From the NCBI GenBank assembly GCA_963682025.1, contig CAVMKG010000213.1:39931-103930 (forward strand): a stretch of DNA of 64,000 bases, in the 5' to 3' direction. The notes beneath the pieces are model-generated. The model was not told the origin of the DNA, did not search any database, and was given only the letters and a program-made list of their open reading frames with translations. Shown piece after piece: positions 12,201-21,850 of this stretch. Source of the stretch: Cordilura impudica (Eukaryota; Arthropoda; Insecta; Diptera; Scathophagidae). Numbering within the stretch: the first letter of the stretch is position 1; every line of letters begins with the position of its first letter. The translations under genes were made by a program, and so were the position numbers.

Positions 12201-12731
12201 TAATCCATTAACTTTTACGTCTAAATATGGTCTTATGTCGTCATCTGAAATTAAACTTGAAATTAAAATGTTTTTTCTTTCAGATTTTCTTAGACTGTAT
12301 CTGGATCTTGTTTTGATGATTTTTGGTTTTACTTCGAAATCTCTAAATATTTCTTCTCGTTTTTCATTATATTTGGCTAGTTTCTCTTCGAATGGTATTA
12401 TCTCTTTAAGTTTTTGTGTTTTGGTAATTATAGGATTATTGTTCGAGCGTAAATCATTTTTTTGTAAAATTTTGTAATTGTCGTTGGTATCATCTTGAAC
12501 GGATAAATCTTTGGCATCAGAACTGTTAACGTATACAAAAAGTTTTTCTAAAATTTCGTTGCTTCGTGAATCATTTTGATAACTTATGGGAATTGTAGAA
12601 TTGGTTTCAACGTTATTGCTTATTGGGGCTGTATGGGATCTGAACATGATGGCCCCGTTTGCGTCATGCTCTTTTGTTTGTTTCCCAGACAAGTAGGACA
12701 TTGTGGTGTAATTACGCCTTCGAACCCACAT
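9227..12731 (-). pseudogene. pol: pol of retrotransposon 1 (protease, RT, RNase H, integrase), broken
   Basis: The polyprotein copies the RNA genome and inserts the DNA. On the minus strand 12731-11040 holds the aspartic protease (DSGASVSCIG near 12180) and reverse transcriptase with YLDD near 11290. 10913-10638 holds the RNase H start (QCDASN) and 10636-9227 the integrase: HHCC zinc finger near 10230-10130, then IDFLG, SDNG and the SNASERVN glutamate of the D,D-35-E set, and a C-terminal domain. Lesions: an in-frame TAA at about 11040, just past the RT/RNase H connection, and a small indel at about 10637 in RNase H. Otherwise the frame is continuous. The gag-pol junction has a -1 frame relation. 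Clearly Ty3-type and a relative of the intact pol at 49283-52966. Confidence 0.9.
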
Positions 12732-14305
12732 CTGTAACAGAATAAGTTCCTCTGTTTAGAGTTACATTCAATAAAGGTATGGCCTGGTCCCTTGCAGTTC
12801 CAACAAGTGAGTTGTCTTGCCGGTGGAGTGCTAAATTTTAAAGCCTCTACTTTATAGTCTTCAATTGGTTGTTGTGAAAATTGTTTTGTAAAACTAATTT
12901 GATCATTTGAACTTACGTCTGAAAAATCTAACTCATTTACCCTTTTAAATTGGTTCGGTGGTTGGCGATAATGATTCCTTTTAGATACGTTTCTCTCAGC
13001 TCGTTTACATTCATATAATAGTTGATCTAAATCATATATATTAATCGGGTAGACGAGTTGAGTGATACCATCTTTCAGGTTATCTTTAACTATCATTACC
13101 AATTCTTTTTCCGGTATCATTCTTTTCATCTGATTTTTTAGTGATATTATTTCATTTATAAAGGATTCTGCACTTTCGTTATAATTTTGCCTTCGATCCA
13201 TTATAATCATAATCGCTTTCAAATTTCCTATATTTCTTTACGATTTCAGCTTTTAAACGTTCCCAGTCGGTATTTGGATTCTGCTTACGGAAATTCCAAA
13301 ACCAATCCTCGGCTGATCCAGATAAAAGATGATGAAAACTCTTTATTAAACTCGTCCATGAACAATTGTTATCTTGTCGAAGTGCTTCAACCCTGAAAAT
13401 AAAATCTTCTATGCTTGCTGATTTGTTTGAACCGTCAAACTTTATACCCCATTTATCAATGTTTACATGACTGATGGTAGAAGAATAATTATATTGAGCT
13501 GGTTGTGGAGGCGGAAAATTTGGAACTTGAACGTAATTCTGTCCCGTATTCTGTAGACGGTTCATGTGTGGAACTTGTTGTGGATGCTGCTGATAAGGTT
13601 GTTGATGTTGATGATGATTATGTGGTTGCAACGGTTGTAAATGAGGAGGTTCGTTTGGGTGGTTCGAAACGTTCTCATTCATGGTTGAATTGGAAAGACC
13701 TCTTTCAGAGCGGATTACTTCCCGCACAACTTCCAGAGTTAAGCGATGAATACTCTCGTGTACTTCCCGCATTACTGTTGCTTGCGCCGCTCCTACTGAT
13801 GCACTCACATAATCTTCAAGCGACACTCCACTGCTATTAACGACTACATTGGGATTTGTTGGTTTATTCAAAGGTTGTAAATTTTCTCTTTCTCTAGTAT
13901 TTACTCGAAACTGTTCGCGAATACCTGAGCAGTTATGCTACTATATGGTGGAGATTGAATAGAATCTTCAGCAGAGACTGAGGAAGTAGTTATCGGACCT
14001 AAATTCGTGTTTTGTTGGGTGGTTACTATTGGTGTTGCAGACAATCCATTTGTTTGGTTAGTTGAAGTTGTGGCCATTATAGATCTTGTAGTGGTAGTTG
14101 TAAACTTTGTTGTTGATGTTTCTGTAGCTACCATTTCCGGAATCGGGTCCATTTTTGGTTCTCTGGCTTTTTCTGTTGGCTTGGTTACGGTTGATTTCTT
14201 TGGTTTTGTACCAGTTGATGTACTAGCTGTTGTAGTTGTCGATGTTGCTCTAGTTCTAGCTCCTGTGGTTCTAGATCTAAGATGCATCCTATTCCATAAC
14301 GACAT
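12620..14305 (-). pseudogene. gag: gag of retrotransposon 1, frameshifted
   Basis: Structural protein for the retrotransposon particle. Three pieces read on the minus strand: 14305-13901 (Thr/Ser-rich, basic N-terminus), 13871-13179 (Gln/His/Pro-rich linker then a capsid-like domain with WGIKFDGSNKSASIEDFIFRV), and 13222-12620 (end of capsid, then nucleocapsid). The nucleocapsid has one CCHC knuckle, CWNCKGPGHTFIEC, followed by a C-x2-C-x8-C-x2-C set. Two frameshifts, near 13900 and 13200, separate the pieces. Layout matches the intact gag at 47868-49364, but its N-terminus is low-complexity where that Gag has a RING-H2 finger. Confidence 0.85.
12680..12686 (-). promoter_or_regulatory. Candidate -1 frameshift site G GGA AAC
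   Basis: On the minus strand the heptamer GGGAAAC sits in the gag frame as G GGA AAC, in the overlap of gag (ends 12620) and pol (opens 12731), and pol is in the -1 frame. A weak 5-bp stem (CATGA/TCATG) lies downstream. Confidence 0.6.
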
Positions 14306-15897
14306 AAAACTAGGTAACTGCTTTTAACTGTATGAAAAACTATTTAATCCCGATTACTAGTCCAACTATCAATAACTATTTTTGTTTCCTTTCGAGACGT
14401 AAAGAAATTGGCGAGAGAGTTTGAAGCCGACAAAAATTTGAAAATGATGAATTTGGGATCCAATAATGTAGTTATAGTTGATAAGAAAATGTTTTCACAT
14501 ATGTGAAGCTAAGAGGTTTTTTTTTTTCAAATTATGACACCAAAAGGTTTACAAAAATCTTCGAAACCAAACGTTTATGAATATATATAGACCTATCACC
14601 TATGGTTACATAAAATGGCTTTAATCGTTTATATATACAAAACTGAAAACGCTTACATATATGAATAAACCGAACCACTGATAATCATATGTGAAACAGT
14701 GGCTTTATAGGAAACCAACGTTTCGGATTAGCCCAGATTTAAATTTCAAAACCAACGTATTTAAATAAACCGAATCTATATTTGGTAACTAAAACATGGT
14801 CATATAAAACCGATCCGTTTTACGCAATCTTATTGTCAAAATCTGGTGGTTTGGAATACCCTTTCAATGTCAATTTTTCAAAAAAAATCCATTCACAGAC
14901 GTGTAATTTTGCAACTTTGAATTCATAAAATTATGTGTTATTCTTATTAATTAGGTGTTTTGTCAAGATAATTGAGTATAACAATATCTATGCCTCGGAA
15001 GAAATTTTATGTATCTCGGAAACTTTTTACTATTTTTTTTTTCATTGATTTCGATTTGTTAACAATTTTGATTTTTCTTAATTGCTATATGTATTCATAT
15101 ACCTTTTCATTTCTCTTTATAAATATGTGTATGTATGTATGTCTAAAAAAAATTCGTAATAGGTAGACATTAATGTATAACAAAAAAAATTTTGTTGTTT
15201 TGTTTTATAATTTTTTTTTAATATCTTATTTACAGATTAAAAAAAAGGTTGAGTATTTTTGTAGTACAAAAAAAAAAGAGGAGCGTTGTGTGTAATTGTG
15301 AACTTTAATAATTCCTACTGTAATCTCATGTATTAGCTTCCCTTTGCCTTTGAAAGATAAAAATAATAAAAAAATGAGATTGGTTTTTACTTTTGTATCT
15401 TGTTCGAATTTGGGATACAATTTAAACAATTGTAGAATGAGTTTAACAAAACATAACGTTTATAGACATGTTTTAGTGTAAATCAGCCAACTATCTGCCC
15501 TGTGTCATTCAAAGATGTCGCAAATGAACTCTGACCCGTGGTATGGTTCATGACTTACACCGTTGGTAACACATAACAAAAGTCAGTTGATTCTCCATCG
15601 TTCACTAGTCAATCAGGTTTTTTGTAGCAACGCAGGCATAGCATTATGACTTGCTTTCCGGGACTTACAAGACGATCATGACTTTTGAGTGATGGGATAT
15701 ACAAAAAAAATGCTCGCATTTTGGGTTTTATGTCGGTCAAAGATGTCGCGAATGAATTCCGACCCATGGTCTTATGATTCATGACTTACATCAATTAAAA
15801 AAAAAACTAACATCGTTTCCCAAAACTTGAGTCCCCTAGCTATTGTTGGGTGAAAATTGTTTGTGTCTATTTTATTTGTGGTCGACAAAAAGAATTT
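14306..15897 (-). other. Leader of retrotransposon 1
   Basis: About 1.6 kb between primer site and gag, with no credible ORF. It contains a 60-bp direct repeat about 228 bp apart (around 15505-15560 and 15733-15790, both with AAAGATGTCGC and CATGACTTACA) and a string of diverged AACCGAA/AACCAACGT motifs at 14540-14820. Confidence 0.6.
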
Positions 15898-15915
15898 GCC
15901 CCACGTTGGGCGCCA
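15898..15915 (-). other. Primer binding site, tRNA-Lys type
   Basis: Minus strand TGGCGCCCAACGTGGGGC, complementary to the 3' end of insect tRNA-Lys(CTT) as I recall it. It lies three bases (TTA) from the 5' LTR end. The identical site occurs in retrotransposon 2. Confidence 0.92.
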
Positions 15916-17668
15916 TAATGTAATGGTTTCGATGTTTTAATTTTTGAGCTATAAAAAAGAAAAAAAAAATGTAAATACCATTGATAAATGGTCCATTATT
16001 GGGCACCATATGTGATGGGTTTAGTTTTTCCTTTTTTTTTTTCTTTTATTTTGGGTTTTGCGGATGGCACTCTATGCTTCTTGGCTCCGGCTTGAGCTCG
16101 TCGGAAATGGGGGGTTGTTCCGCACGCTTCCATTAACATTAATTAAATTATAGTGCCGGTTGGTATAACCCTCACATTACAAAAAATTTAATAAACGAAA
16201 AAGGTTTGAGTACAAACCCATATGAGCGGACGGACGGACATTCTACAATTGTGATTGTGTAAAATAACATTCACCTTGTCGGCACAGTAAGATTATCGTA
16301 AGGTCCGATGTAAATGACCTTCCAGGCTGCCCTCCCTTCGATTGATTGGATGCCAATCATTCCATTAGACTTCTCCTACCTGTTTGCAATGTTATTATAG
16401 AAAAGTCTCCCTGTTCACTGTGTTATACTATCTCCTTTTTTTTTTTTTATAACTACATACTCAACCTCTTTGTTTCCTTTTAGCCGAGACAATTCATTTT
16501 TAGATTTCGGTTATTTTTGATTTATATTTTTTTTTCTTCTTAGTCTAGTTACAATTGTTATTTACTGTTATTTTACTGACCTAGTTGGTAAAGATTTGTT
16601 TATATATATATATATATATCATATGAGTATATCTGTATGTTAAAGTGAATGATAAATTTTTAATGTATATATGTAAGTGTATAGGCATCAATTGGTTTTC
16701 TGTAAAAAAATACCCTTTCCTTTTTTTTTTGTTATTAATCGTATTTATAGCTAAATGACTACGAAAACTTTTTTTTGGAGTTTAAAGCTATATGAATTTA
16801 TGATGCCTCTTTTTTTTCTTCTTTTTTTTTTATTTATTGTTACAAAAATATAGATTTCTTTTATTTTTTTTTTTTGATTAAATATTTGGTCGATCTCTCT
16901 TTTTCTTTTGTTTTATTTTTCATTTCGAAATGGATGAAGGATCTTTAGAACTAATTGTGTAAGATAAACAGTAATATATGAAATTCAAGTGGCCTTTTTT
17001 TATATATATTTATATGCCAAAATTTCTTCCATAGGGTTTATTTCTGATATTGTTATTATTTTAATTATTGCTGTAGTGTGTTTATATATGTTGCTATAGC
17101 TTGTTTTTTTTTTTTTTTTTTTTTTTTATATATATATGTTTTTTCTTTTAAAAATTTTAAGGGTGATATGGTGAGGACAATTTTTTTTTTTTTGTGAAAA
17201 TATATTCTTGTTCTTTTACGGCTAATTTTAAATTTAAATACCTTATGTATATATATATATATATATATATATTATTTTTTTTTCTAAATTAAACGACAAA
17301 ATCAGATTCCTATACCTATGTGTAGCTCATACATATATACGTGAATATGTCTGTCGAGTTTGCCCTTAATTTAAACTGTCGGAAATAATTAATTAAATCA
17401 ACTACAGAGTACCTGGTTTTTGTGGTGGTTTGAGGGTATTATTCCTGGTGCTGTTGCTTGCTGTTGCTGGAGATACTGCTCTTGTTATTGTTGATCTAGT
17501 TATTGTTGGGATACGTATTCTATGGGTGCTGTTGGTATTTCTTTTATTGTTGTGGTGTTGTTGCTGTTGCCATGGTTAACTGTACCTGCTGTCGGGTATA
17601 ACCTCGACATCGACCGGGTTCTGCGACGCGGCCGATGGAAACCCCGGCAGCAGAATTTGCTTCTATTG

Positions 17669-18088
17669 TCAGTCTGGGGGATGAAATGGAGCTGCTGTGG
17701 CTGTAGTTGAAGTTAAAGTTGTTAGCAAGGTATTCGAGACAGTCGTGGAGGTGGTGGACTTTGGTGAAGTGGTTGGTGTAATTGCACTATCCGTTGTTGT
17801 GTGATTAATGACAGCCGTATTCTTTATAGATGCCTCCGTTGAATCTCTTTCATCGTTGATCTCGGCTTCCGCTTTAATAGCTGCTATTGCTGCTATAGGT
17901 GGTGTTCTATGTTGACGCTGAAAGTGTTGTGTCCATGGAGATGTTGGTTTGGCTATGGCATTGCCAACACTTAGTCCAAACTCATCAATTTCGTGAGGGC
18001 GGTGTAGATAAACAACTGCTTGCACTTGTTTTATTGCCGATCTGTGATCACACAAGTAAAAGACAACGTGGTTCTTAAATGGCGCCAC
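17669..18088 (-). other. LTR-resident ORF (5' LTR copy), function unknown
   Basis: Same 139-codon GTG-start frame as 8301-8720, with a few amino-acid changes and no stops. It begins about 390 bp into the LTR, downstream of the TATA box, so it would lie in the transcript leader. Long TATA-less T-rich sequence follows. Coding status is doubtful. Confidence 0.2.
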
Positions 18089-18319
18089 ATGGAGCGTCAG
18101 GTGATCGCACCAATATTTTCAGTACTTTGAATTACGGGCACTAAGACGCTGATGCCAGGTGTAATGGTTTCACAAGTGGTTTCGAGGAATTTGTCTTATA
18201 AGCACGTATCGTTATTTTATTATTTTTTTCAGTCTTATTTTAATCAAAACCGCGCACTACACAATCTTGTCAGGCCCGACGAAACTTAAAAAAAGGCCCC
18301 CACCACGCCGTAAATTTTC

Positions 18320-18327
18320 TTTTTATA
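18320..18327 (-). promoter_or_regulatory. TATA box in 5' LTR of retrotransposon 1
   Basis: TATAAAAA on the minus strand about 155 bp into the LTR. Transcription would start roughly 30 bases further on, near 18290. Confidence 0.45.
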
Positions 18328-18482
18328 TGTACCTAGGGACGCCGTTTTCTCGTTCTTTTTTTTTTCTTTCTATTTTCGTTAAAAATCTCGGTTGGAATTC
18401 TATTTACTTATTTCACAAAGTCGCTTTTTGCCGTAGTATTTTCTTTAGTTGTAAATTTGGGCATACTGAGCCGTTACAATTT

Positions 18483-18663
18483 CGATGTCTTCTAGGTTAC
18501 AATTCTTAAAGAAGTCGTTGCTCACTATGTGCAAAATTACATCGTCTACATCATTTCGTTGAAAATAAATATCTGCCAGATCTCTGTAACAGTACTTAGT
18601 CATTGCACAAATTGTAATGAATAATAATTGTGGAAACATTATTATAAATACTCTTTCTTGCAA
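18483..18663 (-). pseudogene. N-terminal piece of Transib-like transposase 2
   Basis: This open stretch on the far side of the retrotransposon is in the same frame as the coding sequence that resumes at 6576, once the LTR element and one ATTT are discounted. The first residues are hydrophobic, then RDLADIYFQRNDVDDV. No motif is recognised. The ORF's last ten codons (18445-18482) are LTR and target-duplication sequence. Confidence 0.55.
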
Positions 18664-18677
18664 TTATGTAAAATAAA

Positions 18678-18935
18678 AATTTTTATCTTTTATTACCAAT
18701 TTTAGAAGCATAAAAAACCCACACTCTAACCCCTTTTAAAAGGTGAAGCATACCTGCTCATATCTTAAAGGGCTATGTCGCAATAGTTTTTTTTACCATT
18801 TACAAATTTTTTTCTTTTATTACCACTTTAGAAGCATAAAAACCCCACACCCTAACCCCTTTTAAAAGGTGAAGCATACCTGCTCATATCTTAAAGGGCT
18901 ATGTCGCAATAGTTTTTTTTTTTTTACCATTTACC
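18678..18935. repeat. Tandem duplication, about 128 bp unit x2
   Basis: Two adjacent copies (about 18678-18806 and 18807-18935) share GGTGAAGCATACCTGCTCAT and AAAGGGCTATGTCGCAATAG. They differ in a few bases and in T-run length. They lie in the 5' region of Transib-like element 2. Confidence 0.9.
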
Positions 18936-19103
18936 TGTCATTTAAATTGTTTCCCATTTTGTCAAGTATTTAAACTATATAACTCTAATTCAGACTATTA
19001 ATGTTTTTGAAAGATACCTATGTAAATGTACCTGTAACAATTAAGCGCATTATTTCTCAACCCTTTTTTATAAAAAAAAAACACCGCGGTGTACCGGTAC
19101 GAC

Positions 19104-19285
19104 CAACTTTTGTATTCATAACACTCAGACGGACGGACGGACATCGTTTAATCGACTCAGAAAGTGTTTTTGAGTCGATCCGTATAATAAAAGATGGATA
19201 AAGGTCCAATATTTTTGGCAGTTACAAACATCACCTCAAACTTAATATATCCTAACCACATAGTGGACAACTTTTGTATTCATAA
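19104..19285. repeat. 18-bp direct repeats flanking a GGACGGACGG-rich 146-bp segment
   Basis: CAACTTTTGTATTCATAA occurs at 19104-19121 and 19268-19285. The segment between carries GACGGACGGACGGACATCG and a GACTCAGAAAGTGTTTTTGAGTC hairpin of a kind common in fly repeats. It could be a short insertion with a target duplication or a local duplication. From 19286 to 19801 I see no gene. Confidence 0.6.
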
Positions 19286-19801
19286 ATTTTGCAGAAAATA
19301 TCTAGCCTTGGGTCAGAAAAATTGTTCTGGTGCACACGGGCGGAAACTGGCGGGTGTATAATGGGGTATAGGAGTATAGGGGTGGTTCGGACTATAGAAG
19401 AGTGCAAGATTTTTTCTGACTGCTTTTGATTGCCAGGAGTTATGCTCTATTAAGTAGGAGATTTTCGGAAAATTTGGACCTTTTTTAAAAAAAATTTTTT
19501 TTAGATTTCGGAATGACTCAGTGATTTTACATTTTTAACATTAATAGTACGAAAGCCACAAAATTATAAAAAATTTATTTCACTTCAAAATCTTTTAAAT
19601 CAAAAAAGTTACAGTCATTCAAAAATAAAAATTTACAAAGAAATTTTTAATTTTAGCAAAATACTGAGAAAGCCCATTTTCGAAGACCCTGTTCGCTGTG
19701 ATGTAGTTGAGATAGAGTCGCAATTTTTTGGCTCCCGAGGTTAACTAGTATTTACTTTCAAATAAATAACATAACTTTAAAATCGGTAACAAAAAAAAAA
19801 T

Positions 19802-19838
19802 GATTTTTGGCCGCCTTCTCGAAATATGGTCCACTGTA
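19802..19838 (-). repeat. Right terminal inverted repeat of Transib-like element 2
   Basis: Reverse complement begins TACAGTGGACCAT, with CGAGAA, GCGG and CAAAAATC in the same order as at 3204-3240. It is followed by CGTCG. Confidence 0.75.
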
Positions 19839-19843
19839 CGTCG

Positions 19844-20170
19844 AGTTCGCTGTCTGTTTAGGAAAATCACAAATCTTTTTCGTTAATTTTAAATATTAAA
19901 GCTATTGACCGCTAGGTGTGCTGTGAGTTTAACATGTTCACAAACTTACAGAGTTGTTGTTTTTTTAATATACAAGAATATATTAGCTATTGACAGAACT
20001 TTTTTAGTAAGCAGAATCGCCGAGTTCGTTGTCTGTTTAGCAAAATCACAAATCTGTTTCGTTAAACAAATCTGTTTCGTAAATTTTAAATATACAAGTG
20101 TATACTTGCTATTGACACAACTTTTTTAGTAAGCAGAACTGCTAGGAAAACTTTGAAAAAGTTAAAAAAA
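19844..20170. repeat. Imperfect tandem duplication, about 180 bp period
   Basis: CGAGTTCGYTGTCTGTTTAG near 19842 and 20022, and AACTTTTTTAGTAAGCAGAA near 19996 and 20121, mark two diverged units. No gene is seen. Confidence 0.7.
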
Positions 20171-20210
20171 AACTTAGGTGTTTTTTTTAATTACTACACC
20201 TTTTCCAATT

Positions 20211-20812
20211 GTGTTTCAGAAAACATCAATTGAATTTCAGAAAGTATCAATTGTGTTTCAGAACACATTAATTGATTTTCAGAAAATATCATTTGTATTT
20301 CACAAAGTATCAATTGTATTTCAGAAAACATCAATTGATTTTCAGAAATTATCAATTGAATTTTAAAAACATCAATTGAATTTCAGAAAGTATCAATTGT
20401 GTTTCAGAAAATATCAACTGTTTTTCAGAAAATATCAATTGTGTTTCAAAAAGTATCAATTGTATTTCAGAAAATATCAATTGACTTTCAGAAAGTATCA
20501 ATTGAATTTCAGAAAACATCAATTGATTTTCACTAATAATCAATTGTATTTCAGAAAGCATCAATTGATTTTAAAAAAGTATAATTTGTATTTCAGAAAA
20601 TATCAATTGAATTTCAGAAAATATCAATCAATTGAGTTTCAGAAATTATCAAATGTATTTCAGAAAATATCAAATGTATTTCCGAAATTATCAAATGTGT
20701 TTCAGAAAACATCAAATGTATTTCAGAAAACATAAAATGTATATCTGCAATTATTAAATTTACTTCAGGAAATATGAATTGAATATCAGAAAATATCAAT
20801 TGAGTCTCAGAA
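20211..20812 (-). repeat. 21-bp minisatellite array A (minus orientation)
   Basis: About 28 diverged units of ATCAATTGAATTTCAGAAAA plus one base. The same 21-bp unit occurs in plus orientation at 21398-21606 and 54889-55668. Because 21 is a multiple of three, the array gives long open frames on both strands that are not genes. Confidence 0.93.
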
Positions 20813-20890
20813 AAATAGCCAGAACGCTATATAAAAATATATTTTTTTAAGTATTACACTGGGTTTGTAATATTTCTTAAACACTACATA

Positions 20891-21145
20891 TCGTCACCTA
20901 AAATGCAAGAGGCCGTAACCAATATTTTATTTTTTTACAGGAGAAGCAAAAAACATCATAAAACAAAAACTACTTTAAACTTAATACCCAAATTTTAGAA
21001 TCAAACTGAAAAATAAAGATGGATTTTTATTTATGAAAATAAATTATTGGTAAAATTGTAGTTTTTAATAAAAGGCCGTAACTACAATACAAAAAGTCAA
21101 TTTTGAACTTTATGTTAGTTACGGCCTTTTACATTAAGGTGACGA
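20891..21145. mobile_element. Small MITE with TCGTCACC ends
   Basis: Ends TCGTCACCTAAAATGCAAGA and its inverse (TCTTTTAC...GGTGACGA form with AAGGCCGTAAC inside) make an inverted repeat of about 33 bp. TA flanks both sides (20889-20890 and 21146-21147), suggesting a mariner-like TA target. It sits between two minisatellite arrays in opposite orientation. Confidence 0.65.
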
Positions 21146-21397
21146 TATAAAAGTGTTTTTTTTTCTAAATGATGACTTCAAAATCGGTCAAAATTATATC
21201 CTGGTGTTTATATTGTAGCTGATTAACAAATGAAGCCCTCATCCTATTTCGATTAAAAGGCCGCCCTTGTTAGTTTATTTTCCAGTGCATAACAAATAAG
21301 TCCAAATATTGCTAAACATTTTCTGCGACTCCAAGTCACTAATAGAAACAATAATAACTTTTCGGTATTGTAGGGTAAACTACTTTTTAATTCTGAA

Positions 21398-21606
21398 TTT
21401 CAATAGATATTTTCTGAAATTCAATTGATATTTTGTGAAATACATTTGATAATTTCTGATATACATTTGATGTTTTCTGAAATATATTTGATACTTTCTG
21501 AAATACATTTGATGTTTTCTGAAATACATTTGATAATTGTTGAAACTCAATTGATATTTTCTGAAATTTAATTGATATTTTCTGAAATACAAATAATACT
21601 TTCTGA
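21398..21606 (+). repeat. 21-bp minisatellite array B (plus orientation)
   Basis: About ten units of TTGATATTTTCTGAAATACAT type, inverted relative to array A. Upstream at 21277 is TTTTCCAGTGCATAA, also present before the array at 54889. The 21607-21850 stretch has no recognisable feature. Confidence 0.92.
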
Positions 21607-21850
21607 AAAAATCAGCGAAATGGGTGTTTTTTTTTCTTTTTGGAGTTTATTTTTCTCTTTAAAAATTTATTTAGTCAGAACATATGTATGTAAATGAAAA
21701 AATTAATTACGAATTTAACTTAGTAATAGAAAAGAAACTAAAAAAAATTATTGTTTCAAGTCTGGGCAATTTCGCACGGCTCTCTAATATCGTCGCCATT
21801 ACAGCCTCTACATTTTCCGATATAACTCGTTTGGAAACACTAGCTAGCAA

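Larger units (their letters stand above)
6577..18478 (-). mobile_element. Ty3-type LTR retrotransposon 1, full length but defective
   Basis: Complete structure on the minus strand: 5' LTR 15919-18478, tRNA-Lys primer site 15898-15915, leader, gag, pol, 3' LTR 6577-9112. LTRs start TGTAA and end TTACA; 4-bp target duplication ATTT at 6573-6576 and 18479-18482. It landed in the N-terminal coding part of Transib-like element 2. Gag and Pol are recognisably related to those of the second retrotransposon (44501-54811) but lack RING fingers. There is no env. The LTRs differ by only a few substitutions plus homopolymer length changes, so insertion is recent, yet gag and pol hold several frameshifts and one stop. 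Confidence 0.92.
15919..18478 (-). repeat. 5' LTR of retrotransposon 1
   Basis: A 2560-bp LTR; starts (minus strand) TGTAACGGCTC and ends CCATTACA. It differs from 6577-9112 mostly in homopolymer and TA-repeat lengths. Confidence 0.92.
3204..19838 (-). mobile_element. Transib-like DNA transposon 2, split by two nested insertions
   Basis: Ends are CACAGTGG at 3204 and CCACTGTA at 19838. The first 37 bases of each end form an imperfect inverted repeat (about 31 of 37 match). Flanking targets are CGCCG and CGTCG. Without the LTR retrotransposon (6577-18478) and the hAT element (4353-5123) the element is about 4 kb, the usual Transib range. Order on the minus strand: end at 19838, about 1.1 kb of 5' sequence with duplications, N-terminal coding piece 18483-18663, retrotransposon, transposase body 6576-3886, then about 680 bp of non-coding sequence (3205-3885) to the other end. 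The terminal G to A change at 19838 suggests decay. Confidence 0.75.

Noticed and set aside
14306..15897. Search for a RING finger in the leader or Gag of retrotransposon 1
   Set aside because: No C-x2-C pair with following H and C ligands in any minus frame; Gag N-terminus is Thr/Ser-rich.
20178..20799. CRISPR-like repeat array
   Set aside because: Direct tandem units without unique spacers; a minisatellite in a eukaryotic context.
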